This document shows positions 45,609 through 54,047 of a stretch of 64,000 nucleotides of DNA, in pieces. Under the pieces are notes generated by a model. The model did no database searches. It was not told the DNA's origin and saw nothing but the letters and a program-made list of their open reading frames with translations. The DNA comes from Bremerella volcania (GTDB lineage: Bacteria > Planctomycetota > Planctomycetia > Pirellulales > Pirellulaceae): the NCBI RefSeq assembly GCF_007748115.1, contig NZ_CP036289.1, positions 3,596,001-3,660,000 on the forward strand, given 5' to 3'. The number at the start of each line of letters is the position of its first letter. Position 1 is the first letter of the stretch. The position numbers were made by a program, and so were the translations under genes.

Positions 45609-45636
45609 GCCAGCGGCAATAATTGATGTCGCTGGC
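45609..45636 (+). terminator. Possible hairpin after the large secreted protein
   Basis: GCCAGCG (45609-45615) pairs with CGCTGGC (45630-45636) around a 14-base loop, 24 bases past the stop codon. There is no U tract, so it is a weak terminator candidate or a transcript-end stabiliser. Confidence 0.35.
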
Positions 45637-45757
45637 TGTGGGCTAAGGATTCAGGAATTTCCTAGAATCCGCCGCCCCCTAACTTGATTGTGGCGCACCA
45701 CCCGGCCAAAATGCGAAACGTCTTGGATGGACGATCTTTTCTGCAACATGGCGCGAG

Positions 45758-47209
45758 ATGGATGTCATGATATCGATTGATGAGGATTTCATCGCGGCGG
45801 CAGCTCCTAATGCAGCGGCAGCCAAGAATGGACGCGGGCTCGTACTGAAAAACAAATTCATCGCGCTGCATCACTCCGACGACAAATCGCTGCTGTTTGG
45901 CGAGTGTCAGGGAAGTGGCAAGACGCCGTATCTTTGCTCGGCCGACTTTACCAACCCCCAATCGGTCACCTATCGCTGCAGTTGCCCCAGCCGGCAGTTT
46001 CCCTGCAAGCACTCGCTAGGACTCCTATACGCCTACGTCGAAGGCAAGTCGTTCACGCCAAGCGAGGTCCCCGAGTCGCTACAGGAGAAGCGCGAGAAGG
46101 CCGCCGCCAGGGCCGAAAAGAAAAAAGTCGATGCGGCCAAGCCTCGCAAGGTGAACAAGTCGGCCTTGGCCAAAAAGATCAAAGCCCAGCTCGATGGCCT
46201 CGATCTGCTCGAAAAGCTGACGTTCGACCTGGTACGACTCGGCATTGGCAATATGAATGCCAAGTCGGCCAGCGAAATCGAGAAGCAGGCCAAGCTGTTG
46301 GGTAACGCTTATCTGCCTGGTGCCCAGTCGGCGCTGCACGATTACACCAAGCTCTTCTTCGACGAGGAGGAAGTCAAAACAACGGCCGCCCAGGAAGCCG
46401 TCTACAGCGAGGCCCTCGACCAGTTAGGACGGCTCCATTCACTGGTGAAACAAGGACGTTCTTATCTTCAGAACCGCCTGGACGATCCTGAGCTTGCGCC
46501 AGAAACAGAAACTTCGATTGCTGCCTGGCTAGGACACGCCTGGCAGCTTCGCGAGCTGAAAGATGCTGGCCTCGTGCAGTCCGACGTGCAACTCGTTCAA
46601 CTGGCTTTCAACAGCTACGACGATGTGGCCCGCCGCGAATGGGTCGATACGGGTACCTGGATGAATCTCAGCACGGGGGCCATTCAACTTACGCAAAACT
46701 ATCGTCCCTACTCGGCCGCCAAGCACATCAAAGCGGAAGACAGCTTCTTCCAGGTTGCCCAGGTTAGTGAGCTATGCGTCTATCCCGGCGATGTGAATCC
46801 GCGCATCCGCTGGGAAGGGATGACCATGCGACCGCTCGAAGCCAACGACTTCAAAAGGATTCGCAGCTTTGCGCACGACAGCTTTGCCGAGGTCATCAAG
46901 CAGGTAAAAAACCAACTCAAAAGTCCCTTGGCCGATAAGTTGCCGGTGTATGCGTTGAACTTCGATCGCATCGGCCGCGTTGGGGATCAACTGGTCGTTC
47001 AAGATTCCCAAGGACAGCGACTGGTTCTCACCGAAGTGGGTCTCGCCGAAGAGCCAAGTACCTGCAATCTTTTGCCCCTCTTGCCCTCTTCGCGGCTGGC
47101 TGGGCAGATTCTGATCGCTCGCTTTCGACATGACCTCGATACGCGCAAGCTACAGGTCAAACCGTTGTCGATCGTCACGTCCACGTCCATTGATCGCCTC
47201 ACGTACTGA
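45758..47209 (+). CDS. SWIM zinc-finger protein, first gene of the MoxR/VWA cassette
   Basis: 483 residues. The SWIM motif is complete: Cys74-x-Cys76-x6-Cys83-x-His85 in CSCPSRQFPCKH. A Lys/Ala/Glu-rich coiled-coil-like segment (about 105-145) separates it from a helical C-terminal half of unknown fold. SWIM fingers bind nucleic acid or protein. The gap to the HEAT gene is 35 bases, and all five genes to 53789 run in the same direction with overlaps or short gaps. Alternative start: ATG 45767. Confidence 0.85.
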   Translation: MDVMISIDEDFIAAAAPNAAAAKNGRGLVLKNKFIALHHSDDKSLLFGECQGSGKTPYLCSADFTNPQSVTYRCSCPSRQFPCKHSLGLLYAYVEGKSFTPSEVPESLQEKREKAAARAEKKKVDAAKPRKVNKSALAKKIKAQLDGLDLLEKLTFDLVRLGIGNMNAKSASEIEKQAKLLGNAYLPGAQSALHDYTKLFFDEEEVKTTAAQEAVYSEALDQLGRLHSLVKQGRSYLQNRLDDPELAPETETSIAAWLGHAWQLRELKDAGLVQSDVQLVQLAFNSYDDVARREWVDTGTWMNLSTGAIQLTQNYRPYSAAKHIKAEDSFFQVAQVSELCVYPGDVNPRIRWEGMTMRPLEANDFKRIRSFAHDSFAEVIKQVKNQLKSPLADKLPVYALNFDRIGRVGDQLVVQDSQGQRLVLTEVGLAEEPSTCNLLPLLPSSRLAGQILIARFRHDLDTRKLQVKPLSIVTSTSIDRLTY

Positions 47210-47244
47210 CGTCGCATACCCCAATTGGTTGGAGGAGTCTTCCG

Positions 47245-49059
47245 ATGAGTATCGCGGTTCTCGCCCAGGTCTACGACGAAGTACGTCGACTCTCAATCGC
47301 CGGCAGTAGCGTCGCCCCGGGTGACTTTCGTTTAAAGAAACTGATCGCCCCGCTCGAAAAGTCCGGCGAAAAGGCACCGGTTTTCAAGAAGGTCGCCGAA
47401 TCGGTCAGCAAAGTCATCGAAAGCAACGAAACCACTTCTGCCGAAGCACTGCTCGACTTGAGCACCCTGGTCAACGCCATCCTTTACACGCAAGGGGAAG
47501 TCGGTGCCGAAGGAGACCTGGAACCGGTAGAGCAGATCGGCGAAGGCATCCTCCCCAAACGGACGCCGGCCAGCTTGCTGAAATCGGTCGCCACGGCCCT
47601 GACGACCGCCGGCTCGGGGCGGCTGGAACTAGTCCAGGAGTCTCTCGCGCAAGATCCCTTCCCCGACCCACGGCTACTCGGGCCCGCCATCGATGCGCTC
47701 GATGGTTCCTACTACGAGGTTGGCGACCTGGTCGAGAAGGCCGTTCTCCCCCAGTACGGCAAGTCCATCGTTCCGATCGTGCTCGAAAAGTTCGACCGCA
47801 AAGGAGGGGCTGGCGATGCCCGGCGACTATCGCTGTTGCATCGCGTCGATCCTGAGGGAGCCGAATCGATCATTCATGAAGTGCTCGAGGACGGTTCGAG
47901 CGAGGTGAAAATCGTCGCGATCTCGAAGCTGCGCGATCCGAAGAGTGTTCCCTTTCTGATTGAACAATCGAAAGCCAAGGCGTCCAAAGTGCGCGACGCC
48001 GCATTCTCGGCTCTTGCTGAAATCGACAGCGACGAGGGCGCGAAGTATCTCATCGAGCGGATGAAAGAGAAAGGACATCTGAGGTCGATACGCGAAGGGC
48101 TCAAGAGCCGTCACCCAAAGGCCGTGAAAGTGCTGCTGGATGAAACGCGCGCGGCCTGGCAAACGCTGCTCGACACGAAGGAGACCGACAAGAAGGCGCA
48201 CGAGGCAGCCCACACTCGCCTGGTAACGCTTCTGTCGGCCCTCGAGCATCGCAGCGACAAGGAAACAGAGAAGCTTCTTCTCGAGCTGTTTCCGCAACGG
48301 GCTGCGATCACTAAGGCCGAAGGGAAACATGGCGCCAAGACATGTTCCGATTGTATCTTAGCCCGTATGTCGGAGTGCAGCGACAAAACGCGCGAATTGC
48401 TCATTGCCGAGCATGAGACCTACGAAGACTACGAACTGGCCATCGCCGCCCGAGCGGCCCTGCAACAAGATGACCCGGCCAAGTTCTACGACGTCTTCCA
48501 CGTCTATATCGAGAGCGGCAAAAACGCGAAAACCAAGAAGCGATCCGCTCAGTCGAAGGCCGAAGCGATCACCCAGGCAATCTGCAACGAGATAGGCTCG
48601 GTCTATCACTACTGGTACGAAATCATCAACCAAGAACGCGAGCAGGAAGTCGTCCGAAAACGCGACCAATTCGATCCTCGCTGGCTCGACCTGGCCGTCA
48701 AGCATAACAACATGGAATTGGTCTACGCGTTGGCTCGGCCCGATCACAAACCGGCTCACAAGGCGCTCGAGGCGGAACTCCAGAAACGCCTGAAGGCGAA
48801 ACGGGTCGACTATCACCTGATGGACTTCGTCCAGGCAGTCGTCCGCGCGAAGCACCCGGACTCGGCCGACCTGATCATTGAAACGATCCGAAATGCCAGT
48901 AAACGCGGCACCGGCTATTACGCATATGCCCTGGCCCGCTTGATTCCTGCGTTGGACAAAAGCGCACTACCGAAACTCGAGGCGCTCTTAAGCGAACTGC
49001 CTGACAACGAAGCCGACCGCTACGTGTTGGCCGTGGCCGAACTGAAGAACCGCCGCTGA
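47245..49059 (+). CDS. HEAT-repeat protein of the MoxR/VWA cassette
   Basis: 604 residues, no signal peptide. GGAGGAG at 47231-47237 with a 7-base spacing supports the start. About 180-340 and again toward the end there are helical repeats of HEAT/Armadillo type (SSEVKIVAISKLRDPKSVPFLIE, KASKVRDAAFSALAEIDSDEG, ALARLIPALDKSALPKLEALL). It is probably a scaffold for the neighbouring ATPase and VWA protein. The stop shares one base with the next in-frame ATG at 49059, though the likelier start of that gene is 49104. Confidence 0.85.
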   Translation: MSIAVLAQVYDEVRRLSIAGSSVAPGDFRLKKLIAPLEKSGEKAPVFKKVAESVSKVIESNETTSAEALLDLSTLVNAILYTQGEVGAEGDLEPVEQIGEGILPKRTPASLLKSVATALTTAGSGRLELVQESLAQDPFPDPRLLGPAIDALDGSYYEVGDLVEKAVLPQYGKSIVPIVLEKFDRKGGAGDARRLSLLHRVDPEGAESIIHEVLEDGSSEVKIVAISKLRDPKSVPFLIEQSKAKASKVRDAAFSALAEIDSDEGAKYLIERMKEKGHLRSIREGLKSRHPKAVKVLLDETRAAWQTLLDTKETDKKAHEAAHTRLVTLLSALEHRSDKETEKLLLELFPQRAAITKAEGKHGAKTCSDCILARMSECSDKTRELLIAEHETYEDYELAIAARAALQQDDPAKFYDVFHVYIESGKNAKTKKRSAQSKAEAITQAICNEIGSVYHYWYEIINQEREQEVVRKRDQFDPRWLDLAVKHNNMELVYALARPDHKPAHKALEAELQKRLKAKRVDYHLMDFVQAVVRAKHPDSADLIIETIRNASKRGTGYYAYALARLIPALDKSALPKLEALLSELPDNEADRYVLAVAELKNRR

Positions 49060-49103
49060 TGACATCGTTCACATCCAACTCACCCCATAGCAAGGATCCT
49101 CCC

Positions 49104-50228
49104 ATGGCGAAGAAGTCGACTTCCTCCGCCGCGAACAAGACGGACTCAAGCGGCGATCTTCGCGCTCCGGCCGAACAGATGTTTGCCGAAGAGATCGAGG
49201 CTTTGATCAAGGAAGACAAGCACGACAAACCACCAGGCTGGAAGATGTCGGCCAGGGCCGTGCATACGTACATCTGCGGTGGCAAGGCCGGCAAGCTCGA
49301 CATTTCTCCCAAGTACATTGGGCACAACCGCCTGGTCGAGATTGCAATCGCCACGCTTGTGACCGATCGAGCACTGCTGCTGATTGGTGAGCCCGGCACG
49401 GCCAAGAGTTGGCTCTCGGAACACCTTACGGCCGCCATCAATGGCGATTCCACCAAGGTGGTTCAAGGCACCGCCGGCACCACCGAAGAACAGGTCCGGT
49501 ATACCTGGAACTACGCGATGCTCATCGCCCATGGCCCCAGCAGGGAAGCATTGATCAAAAGCCCCATCTTCCGCGCGATGGAAAGCGGCAGCCTGGCTCG
49601 GTTCGAGGAAATCACGCGCTGCGCGTCTGAGGTCCAGGACGCGATGATTTCGCTTCTATCCGAAAAGCGGCTTTCCGTTCCTGAACTGGCGGTCGAAGTC
49701 CCGGCCCAAAAAGGGTTCTCGGTGATCGCGACCGCCAACACGCGCGATCGCGGCGTGAACGATATGTCGGCGGCTCTCAAACGGCGATTCAACATCATCG
49801 TCCTTCCCACCCCCAGTTCGATCGAAACCGAGATCGAGATCGTCGGAAAGCGGGTCCAGGAACTTGCGTCGAACCTGGCCCTTAAATCGGAATTGCCGGC
49901 CACCGATGCGATCGAGCAGGTCGTGACCATCTTCCGCGAACTGCGCAGCGGGCAGACCCTTGATGGCAAGAATAAACTGAAGTCCCCATCCGGGGTTCTT
50001 TCTACGGCGGAAGCCATTTCGGTGCTGGCTAACAGCATGGCCCTTTCCGCCAGCTTCGGCAGCGGCCGCGTTTCCGCCGAAGACATCGCCGCAGGCCTGC
50101 AGGGCGCGGTGGTGAAAGACGAAGAGAAAGATCGCATCGCCTGGCAAGAATACCTGACCAACGTTCTAAAGAAGCGAGGCTCGGACTGGCGGCCGCTTTA
50201 CAAAGCCTGCTCGGAGCATAATTCGTGA
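49104..50228 (+). CDS. MoxR-family AAA+ ATPase
   Basis: 374 residues from ATG 49104, preferred because AAGGA lies 7 bases upstream; ATG 49059 would add 15 residues and couple it to the HEAT gene. Walker A GEPGTAKS (95-102); the Walker B strand ends FEEITRC with Phe167-Glu168-Glu169 instead of the usual Asp-Glu. Sensor 1 is in VIATANTRDRG, and the arginine-finger/sensor region is ALKRRFN. MoxR ATPases act as chaperones, usually with a VWA partner, supplied here by the gene at 52587. The end overlaps the GTG start of the DUF5682 gene by 4 bases. Confidence 0.9.
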   Translation: MAKKSTSSAANKTDSSGDLRAPAEQMFAEEIEALIKEDKHDKPPGWKMSARAVHTYICGGKAGKLDISPKYIGHNRLVEIAIATLVTDRALLLIGEPGTAKSWLSEHLTAAINGDSTKVVQGTAGTTEEQVRYTWNYAMLIAHGPSREALIKSPIFRAMESGSLARFEEITRCASEVQDAMISLLSEKRLSVPELAVEVPAQKGFSVIATANTRDRGVNDMSAALKRRFNIIVLPTPSSIETEIEIVGKRVQELASNLALKSELPATDAIEQVVTIFRELRSGQTLDGKNKLKSPSGVLSTAEAISVLANSMALSASFGSGRVSAEDIAAGLQGAVVKDEEKDRIAWQEYLTNVLKKRGSDWRPLYKACSEHNS

Positions 50229-52573
50229 GCTGGCAGATCCCAGTCTTCGGCGTACGTCACCTCTCACCGATGGGAGCCTGGCAGCTGCGCGCCTATCTCG
50301 ACGAGATACGCCCCGAGGTGATTCTCGTCGAAGGGATCGACGATGCCACGCCGCTGGTCGGCGATATGACTCGTAAGACGACACATCCCCCGATCGCGAT
50401 CCTGGCCTATACCGATACGCTCCCTGTTCGGACGATCGTCACCCCCTTTGCCCGGTACAGCCCCGAATACCAGGCCATCCTTTGGGCAGCTGAAAATAAG
50501 GTCGAGGCCCAATTCTTCGATCTTCCGTCGGAATGTTTCCTTGGTTTGATCGACGCCGAATACGAACGGCGCGACAAGGAGCGGCGCGAGGCGTTGGAAG
50601 CGGCTGAAAAGGAAACAGCAGAGACTGAGTTCTCCGACCCGGATGAGATCGCCACGCCACTCGATCAGCCCAAGCTTTCGCTTTACCAGCGCGTGGCCAG
50701 GCAGGCTGGCGAAACCGACTTCGAGACCTATTGGGAACGCCACTTCGAGCACAACCTGGCTCAGGGAAGCTACCGCGGTTCCTCGTACGAATTCGGGGCC
50801 GCCGTGCGTGACCTGGAAGAAGCCCAACCGCATTGGCGGGCCGAGAACCTCGTTCGCGAGGCCTACATGCGTCGTCGCATTCAACAGACCATCGACGATG
50901 GCACGCCACCGGAAAAGATCGTTGCCGTTGTGGGTGCATTTCATGCCCCAGTGCTGCGTGGCGATCTACCAGCAATGACCGACGAGGAACTGGCTTCGCT
51001 GCGTCGCCGATCGAGCAAACTCACGTTGATGCCCTACTCCTACTTCAAGCTTTCCTCGCAGTCTGGCTATGGGGCTGGCAATCGGGCGCCGGCCTATTTC
51101 GAGTTGCTTTGGCGATCGCTTAACGAAGGAAACGTTCGCGCGCTCTCGCATCGTTATCTATCGCAGGTTGCTACCAATTTAAGAAACGCAGGCACGCACC
51201 GCTCGACGGCTGAGGTCATCGAGGGGGTTCGCTTGGCCGAGACCCTCTCGGCACTCAACGGAGGGCATGCTCCTACCTTGACCGATCTACGCGACGCGGC
51301 GGTCACGCTGCTTGGCCACGGAGAACTGACCGCCGTGAAGGATGCGTTGGTACGGGTCGATGTGGGAACCGAGATCGGTGAATTGCCGGAGGGGGTCAGC
51401 CAGACGTCGATCCAAGCCGACTTCGAACGCGAACTGAAGCGGCTCAAGCTTTCAAAATACAAGACCGCCGTCCAGCAGACGCTGGATCTCGATCTGCGTG
51501 AAAATCGCCAGGTATCGAGTGAAGAAGCCGCGTTCCTGGACCTCAATCGGTCGTCCCTGTTTCATCGTCTCAGGATGCTCGATGTTCCCTTTGCCACGTG
51601 GAATCATACGCGTCAACAGTCGACCACGTGGGCCGAACGGTGGGTGGTGCAGTGGACGCCTGAAAGCGAGATTGCCTTGGTTGAGGCCGTGCTGGAAGGA
51701 GAAACGATCCTCCTGGCGACCGCGTTCCGCTTCAACACGCTACTGGAAAAGAGTCGCACAATCGCCGATGCCGCCAAGCTGGTCAACGATGCTTGCCAGT
51801 GCGGAATGATGGAAGCCATGGACCAGGCCCGGCAACGGCTGCAAGAGCTATCGTCCGGTACGTCTGACTTTGTGGCCATTGCTCGGGCAGCGTTTGAGTT
51901 GGCCCAGGTCGTACGCTACGGTAACGTCCGCCGCTTTGATCCCGAACCGCTGATTCCCTTGATTGAGGAACTCTTCGTTGAGGCCTCGCTGGCACTTTAC
52001 TCGGCCGCTAATTGCGACGACAGTGCCGCCGCGAGCCTGCTGGAAGCGATCGACCAGGTGAATCGTGTCGGGTTGGAATTCGCCGAACGGGTCGAAGAGA
52101 GTCTTTGGACCGATCGCCTGCAACAACTGGCCGACTCCGACGATCGCAATCCGCTTTTATCCGGTTACGCGTGTGCTTTATTACTGGAACGCGGACTGAT
52201 TCCCAACGAGGCCCTGTCGCGGGAAGTCTCGCGGCGATTGTCGCCTGGTGTTCCGGCCGACCTGGGAGCCGGCTGGTTCGAGGGGCTTGCCCAGCGCAAC
52301 CGCTACGCCTTGTTGGCGCGGCAAACACTGTGGGAGCAACTCGCCGAGTACGTGGCTTCGCTGGATGATGACCAATTCAAACGGGCACTCGTCTTCCTCC
52401 GCCGAGCTTTCGCCCAGTTTCTCCCTCGCGAACGACGTCAGATTTGCGAGAACCTGGCAGAACATTGGGGGCTCAATCGGGATGAGACCGCAGAGCTTCT
52501 GGAAGCTCCGCTGAGCGATGAGGAAGAAGAAAAACTCTCGGATCTGAACGAATTCGACTTCGACGACTTTTAG
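50225..52573 (+). CDS. DUF5682-family protein of the MoxR/VWA cassette
   Basis: 782 residues from GTG 50225; GGAG lies 8 bases upstream and the GTGA overlap couples it to the ATPase. The N-terminus PVFGVRHLSPMGAWQL, VILVEGIDDATPL, and VVGAFHAPVL near residue 240 resemble the metal-site strands of the TraB/ChaN/EreA-like fold, to which DUF5682 may belong. The C-terminal two-thirds is helical and unknown. DUF5682 genes are found beside MoxR and VWA genes in many bacteria. Enzymatic activity unproven. Confidence 0.8.
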   Translation: MSWQIPVFGVRHLSPMGAWQLRAYLDEIRPEVILVEGIDDATPLVGDMTRKTTHPPIAILAYTDTLPVRTIVTPFARYSPEYQAILWAAENKVEAQFFDLPSECFLGLIDAEYERRDKERREALEAAEKETAETEFSDPDEIATPLDQPKLSLYQRVARQAGETDFETYWERHFEHNLAQGSYRGSSYEFGAAVRDLEEAQPHWRAENLVREAYMRRRIQQTIDDGTPPEKIVAVVGAFHAPVLRGDLPAMTDEELASLRRRSSKLTLMPYSYFKLSSQSGYGAGNRAPAYFELLWRSLNEGNVRALSHRYLSQVATNLRNAGTHRSTAEVIEGVRLAETLSALNGGHAPTLTDLRDAAVTLLGHGELTAVKDALVRVDVGTEIGELPEGVSQTSIQADFERELKRLKLSKYKTAVQQTLDLDLRENRQVSSEEAAFLDLNRSSLFHRLRMLDVPFATWNHTRQQSTTWAERWVVQWTPESEIALVEAVLEGETILLATAFRFNTLLEKSRTIADAAKLVNDACQCGMMEAMDQARQRLQELSSGTSDFVAIARAAFELAQVVRYGNVRRFDPEPLIPLIEELFVEASLALYSAANCDDSAAASLLEAIDQVNRVGLEFAERVEESLWTDRLQQLADSDDRNPLLSGYACALLLERGLIPNEALSREVSRRLSPGVPADLGAGWFEGLAQRNRYALLARQTLWEQLAEYVASLDDDQFKRALVFLRRAFAQFLPRERRQICENLAEHWGLNRDETAELLEAPLSDEEEEKLSDLNEFDFDDF

Positions 52574-52586
52574 CAGGACGCAGCTG

Positions 52587-53789
52587 ATGGATGCAGAACA
52601 ACTCGCACGCTGGCGTCTGATTCTCGGGGCAGCCTCGCAGGAATCGCTCGGCGGTATGGGGCCTGGCTGCAGCTTGTCGGCTGAGCAGATGGAAATGGAC
52701 GCCGCCCTGGCAGAGATCTACGGCGGCGGCGACGAAGAGCTTTCTCAGGAAGACTGGGCATCCGGAGAGAAGAAAGTGGGACATGGCCCTTCCAAGGGTC
52801 GCGTTACGCCGAAGGTTGCCAAATGGCTCGACCAGATTCGGAACTTCTTTCCGACGGACGTGGTGACCTTGATCCAGCACGATGCCATCCAGCGGCGCGG
52901 GATGAAGGAACTGCTGTTTGAGCCAGAGATTCTTTCCAAGGTCGAGCCCTCGCTGGACCTGGCGAGCACCGTGCTCGAACTAAAGAACCTGGTACCCGAG
53001 AAAGCGAAAGAGGCGGCTCGGGATTTGGTACGAACCGTTGTGGAAGACATTCGCCGCCGTCTGGAACAGCGTTTTGTCCAAGCGGTTCGCGGAGCACTCA
53101 ATCGAAATCGGCATTCCCCTTTTCGCAGTTTGCCGAATCTCGATTGGACGCGAACCATTCGACAGAACATCAAGAATTACAATCCGACGCTCAAAACGAT
53201 CATCCCCGAGCAAATCTCGTTTTTCAGCCGACAGCAGCGGCAAAATGACTGGAACATCATCATCGCGATGGACCAGTCAGGGTCGATGCACTCGTCCCTC
53301 ATTTTCGGCGGCATCATGGGAGCGATCCTGGCCAGCATGCCGGCCGTGGAAACGCACGTAGTGGCGTTCAACCATGAAGAAGTCGTCGACCTGACCGAGC
53401 ATTGTCACGACCCGGTCGATCTGCTCTTCGGCGTTCAGCTAAGCGGAGCCGAGGACTATTGGATGGCAACCAGTTACTGCGAGCGTTTCATGCACACGCC
53501 TGACAAGACGCTGTACATTGTGTTGGGTGACCTGTACGACACAAGCCCCAACGAAAACCGTTTCGTCCGCAAGATGGAGGGGCTTTTGGAAGGAGGTCTC
53601 AAAGCGATCGGCCTTCTGGCCATTTCCGATCAAGGCAAGCCCTCGTACAACGAAAATCTGGCCAACAAGCTGGCGAGACTGGGCATGCCCTGCTTTGCCT
53701 GTACGCCTAACCGCCTGCCGGACATGCTTGAGGCCGTCTTGCGTGGCAACGATCTAAAGAAGTTCGCCGAGACAGCAACCGACAAGTAG
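52587..53789 (+). CDS. VWA-domain protein (CoxE-like) of the MoxR/VWA cassette
   Basis: 400 residues. The N-terminal half is helical. The VWA domain (about 222-385) has MIDAS motif DQSGSM with Asp229, the Thr-containing loop MATSYC, and GDLYD with Asp315, so metal binding looks intact. It is preceded by only 13 bases after the DUF5682 stop. VWA proteins commonly work with MoxR ATPases as metal-dependent adaptors. It is the last gene of the cassette, followed by a 258-base gap. Confidence 0.88.
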   Translation: MDAEQLARWRLILGAASQESLGGMGPGCSLSAEQMEMDAALAEIYGGGDEELSQEDWASGEKKVGHGPSKGRVTPKVAKWLDQIRNFFPTDVVTLIQHDAIQRRGMKELLFEPEILSKVEPSLDLASTVLELKNLVPEKAKEAARDLVRTVVEDIRRRLEQRFVQAVRGALNRNRHSPFRSLPNLDWTRTIRQNIKNYNPTLKTIIPEQISFFSRQQRQNDWNIIIAMDQSGSMHSSLIFGGIMGAILASMPAVETHVVAFNHEEVVDLTEHCHDPVDLLFGVQLSGAEDYWMATSYCERFMHTPDKTLYIVLGDLYDTSPNENRFVRKMEGLLEGGLKAIGLLAISDQGKPSYNENLANKLARLGMPCFACTPNRLPDMLEAVLRGNDLKKFAETATDK

Positions 53790-53802
53790 CGAATCATTCG
53801 GC

Positions 53803-53864
53803 AAAACCTGCCAGGATTCACTCCGCATCGTAACCCTTGCGAACATTCCACGTAAAAACCTGCC
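53803..53864. repeat. Direct repeat in the leader of the hybrid kinase gene
   Basis: AAAACCTGCC occurs at 53803-53812 and 53855-53864, start-to-start 52 bases, about five helical turns. It lies in the region between the VWA gene and the kinase and might be a regulator-binding pair; by length alone it could be chance. Confidence 0.25.
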
Positions 53865-54047
53865 CGGCTATTGGTTTGTCGGTAAAAGATTAGAACAAAA
53901 GTCTTTTCGCAAGATTTCGCTCTTTTAGAATAAGAGATAGGCGTAACTGCCCCATTCGCTAGTTTCGCCCTCCTTTTCACACCATCACCACATCAGACGT
54001 TTGCCGCCAGGAAGGTAGGCACCCCTTGGGGAAGGATGCGCTGCGCG

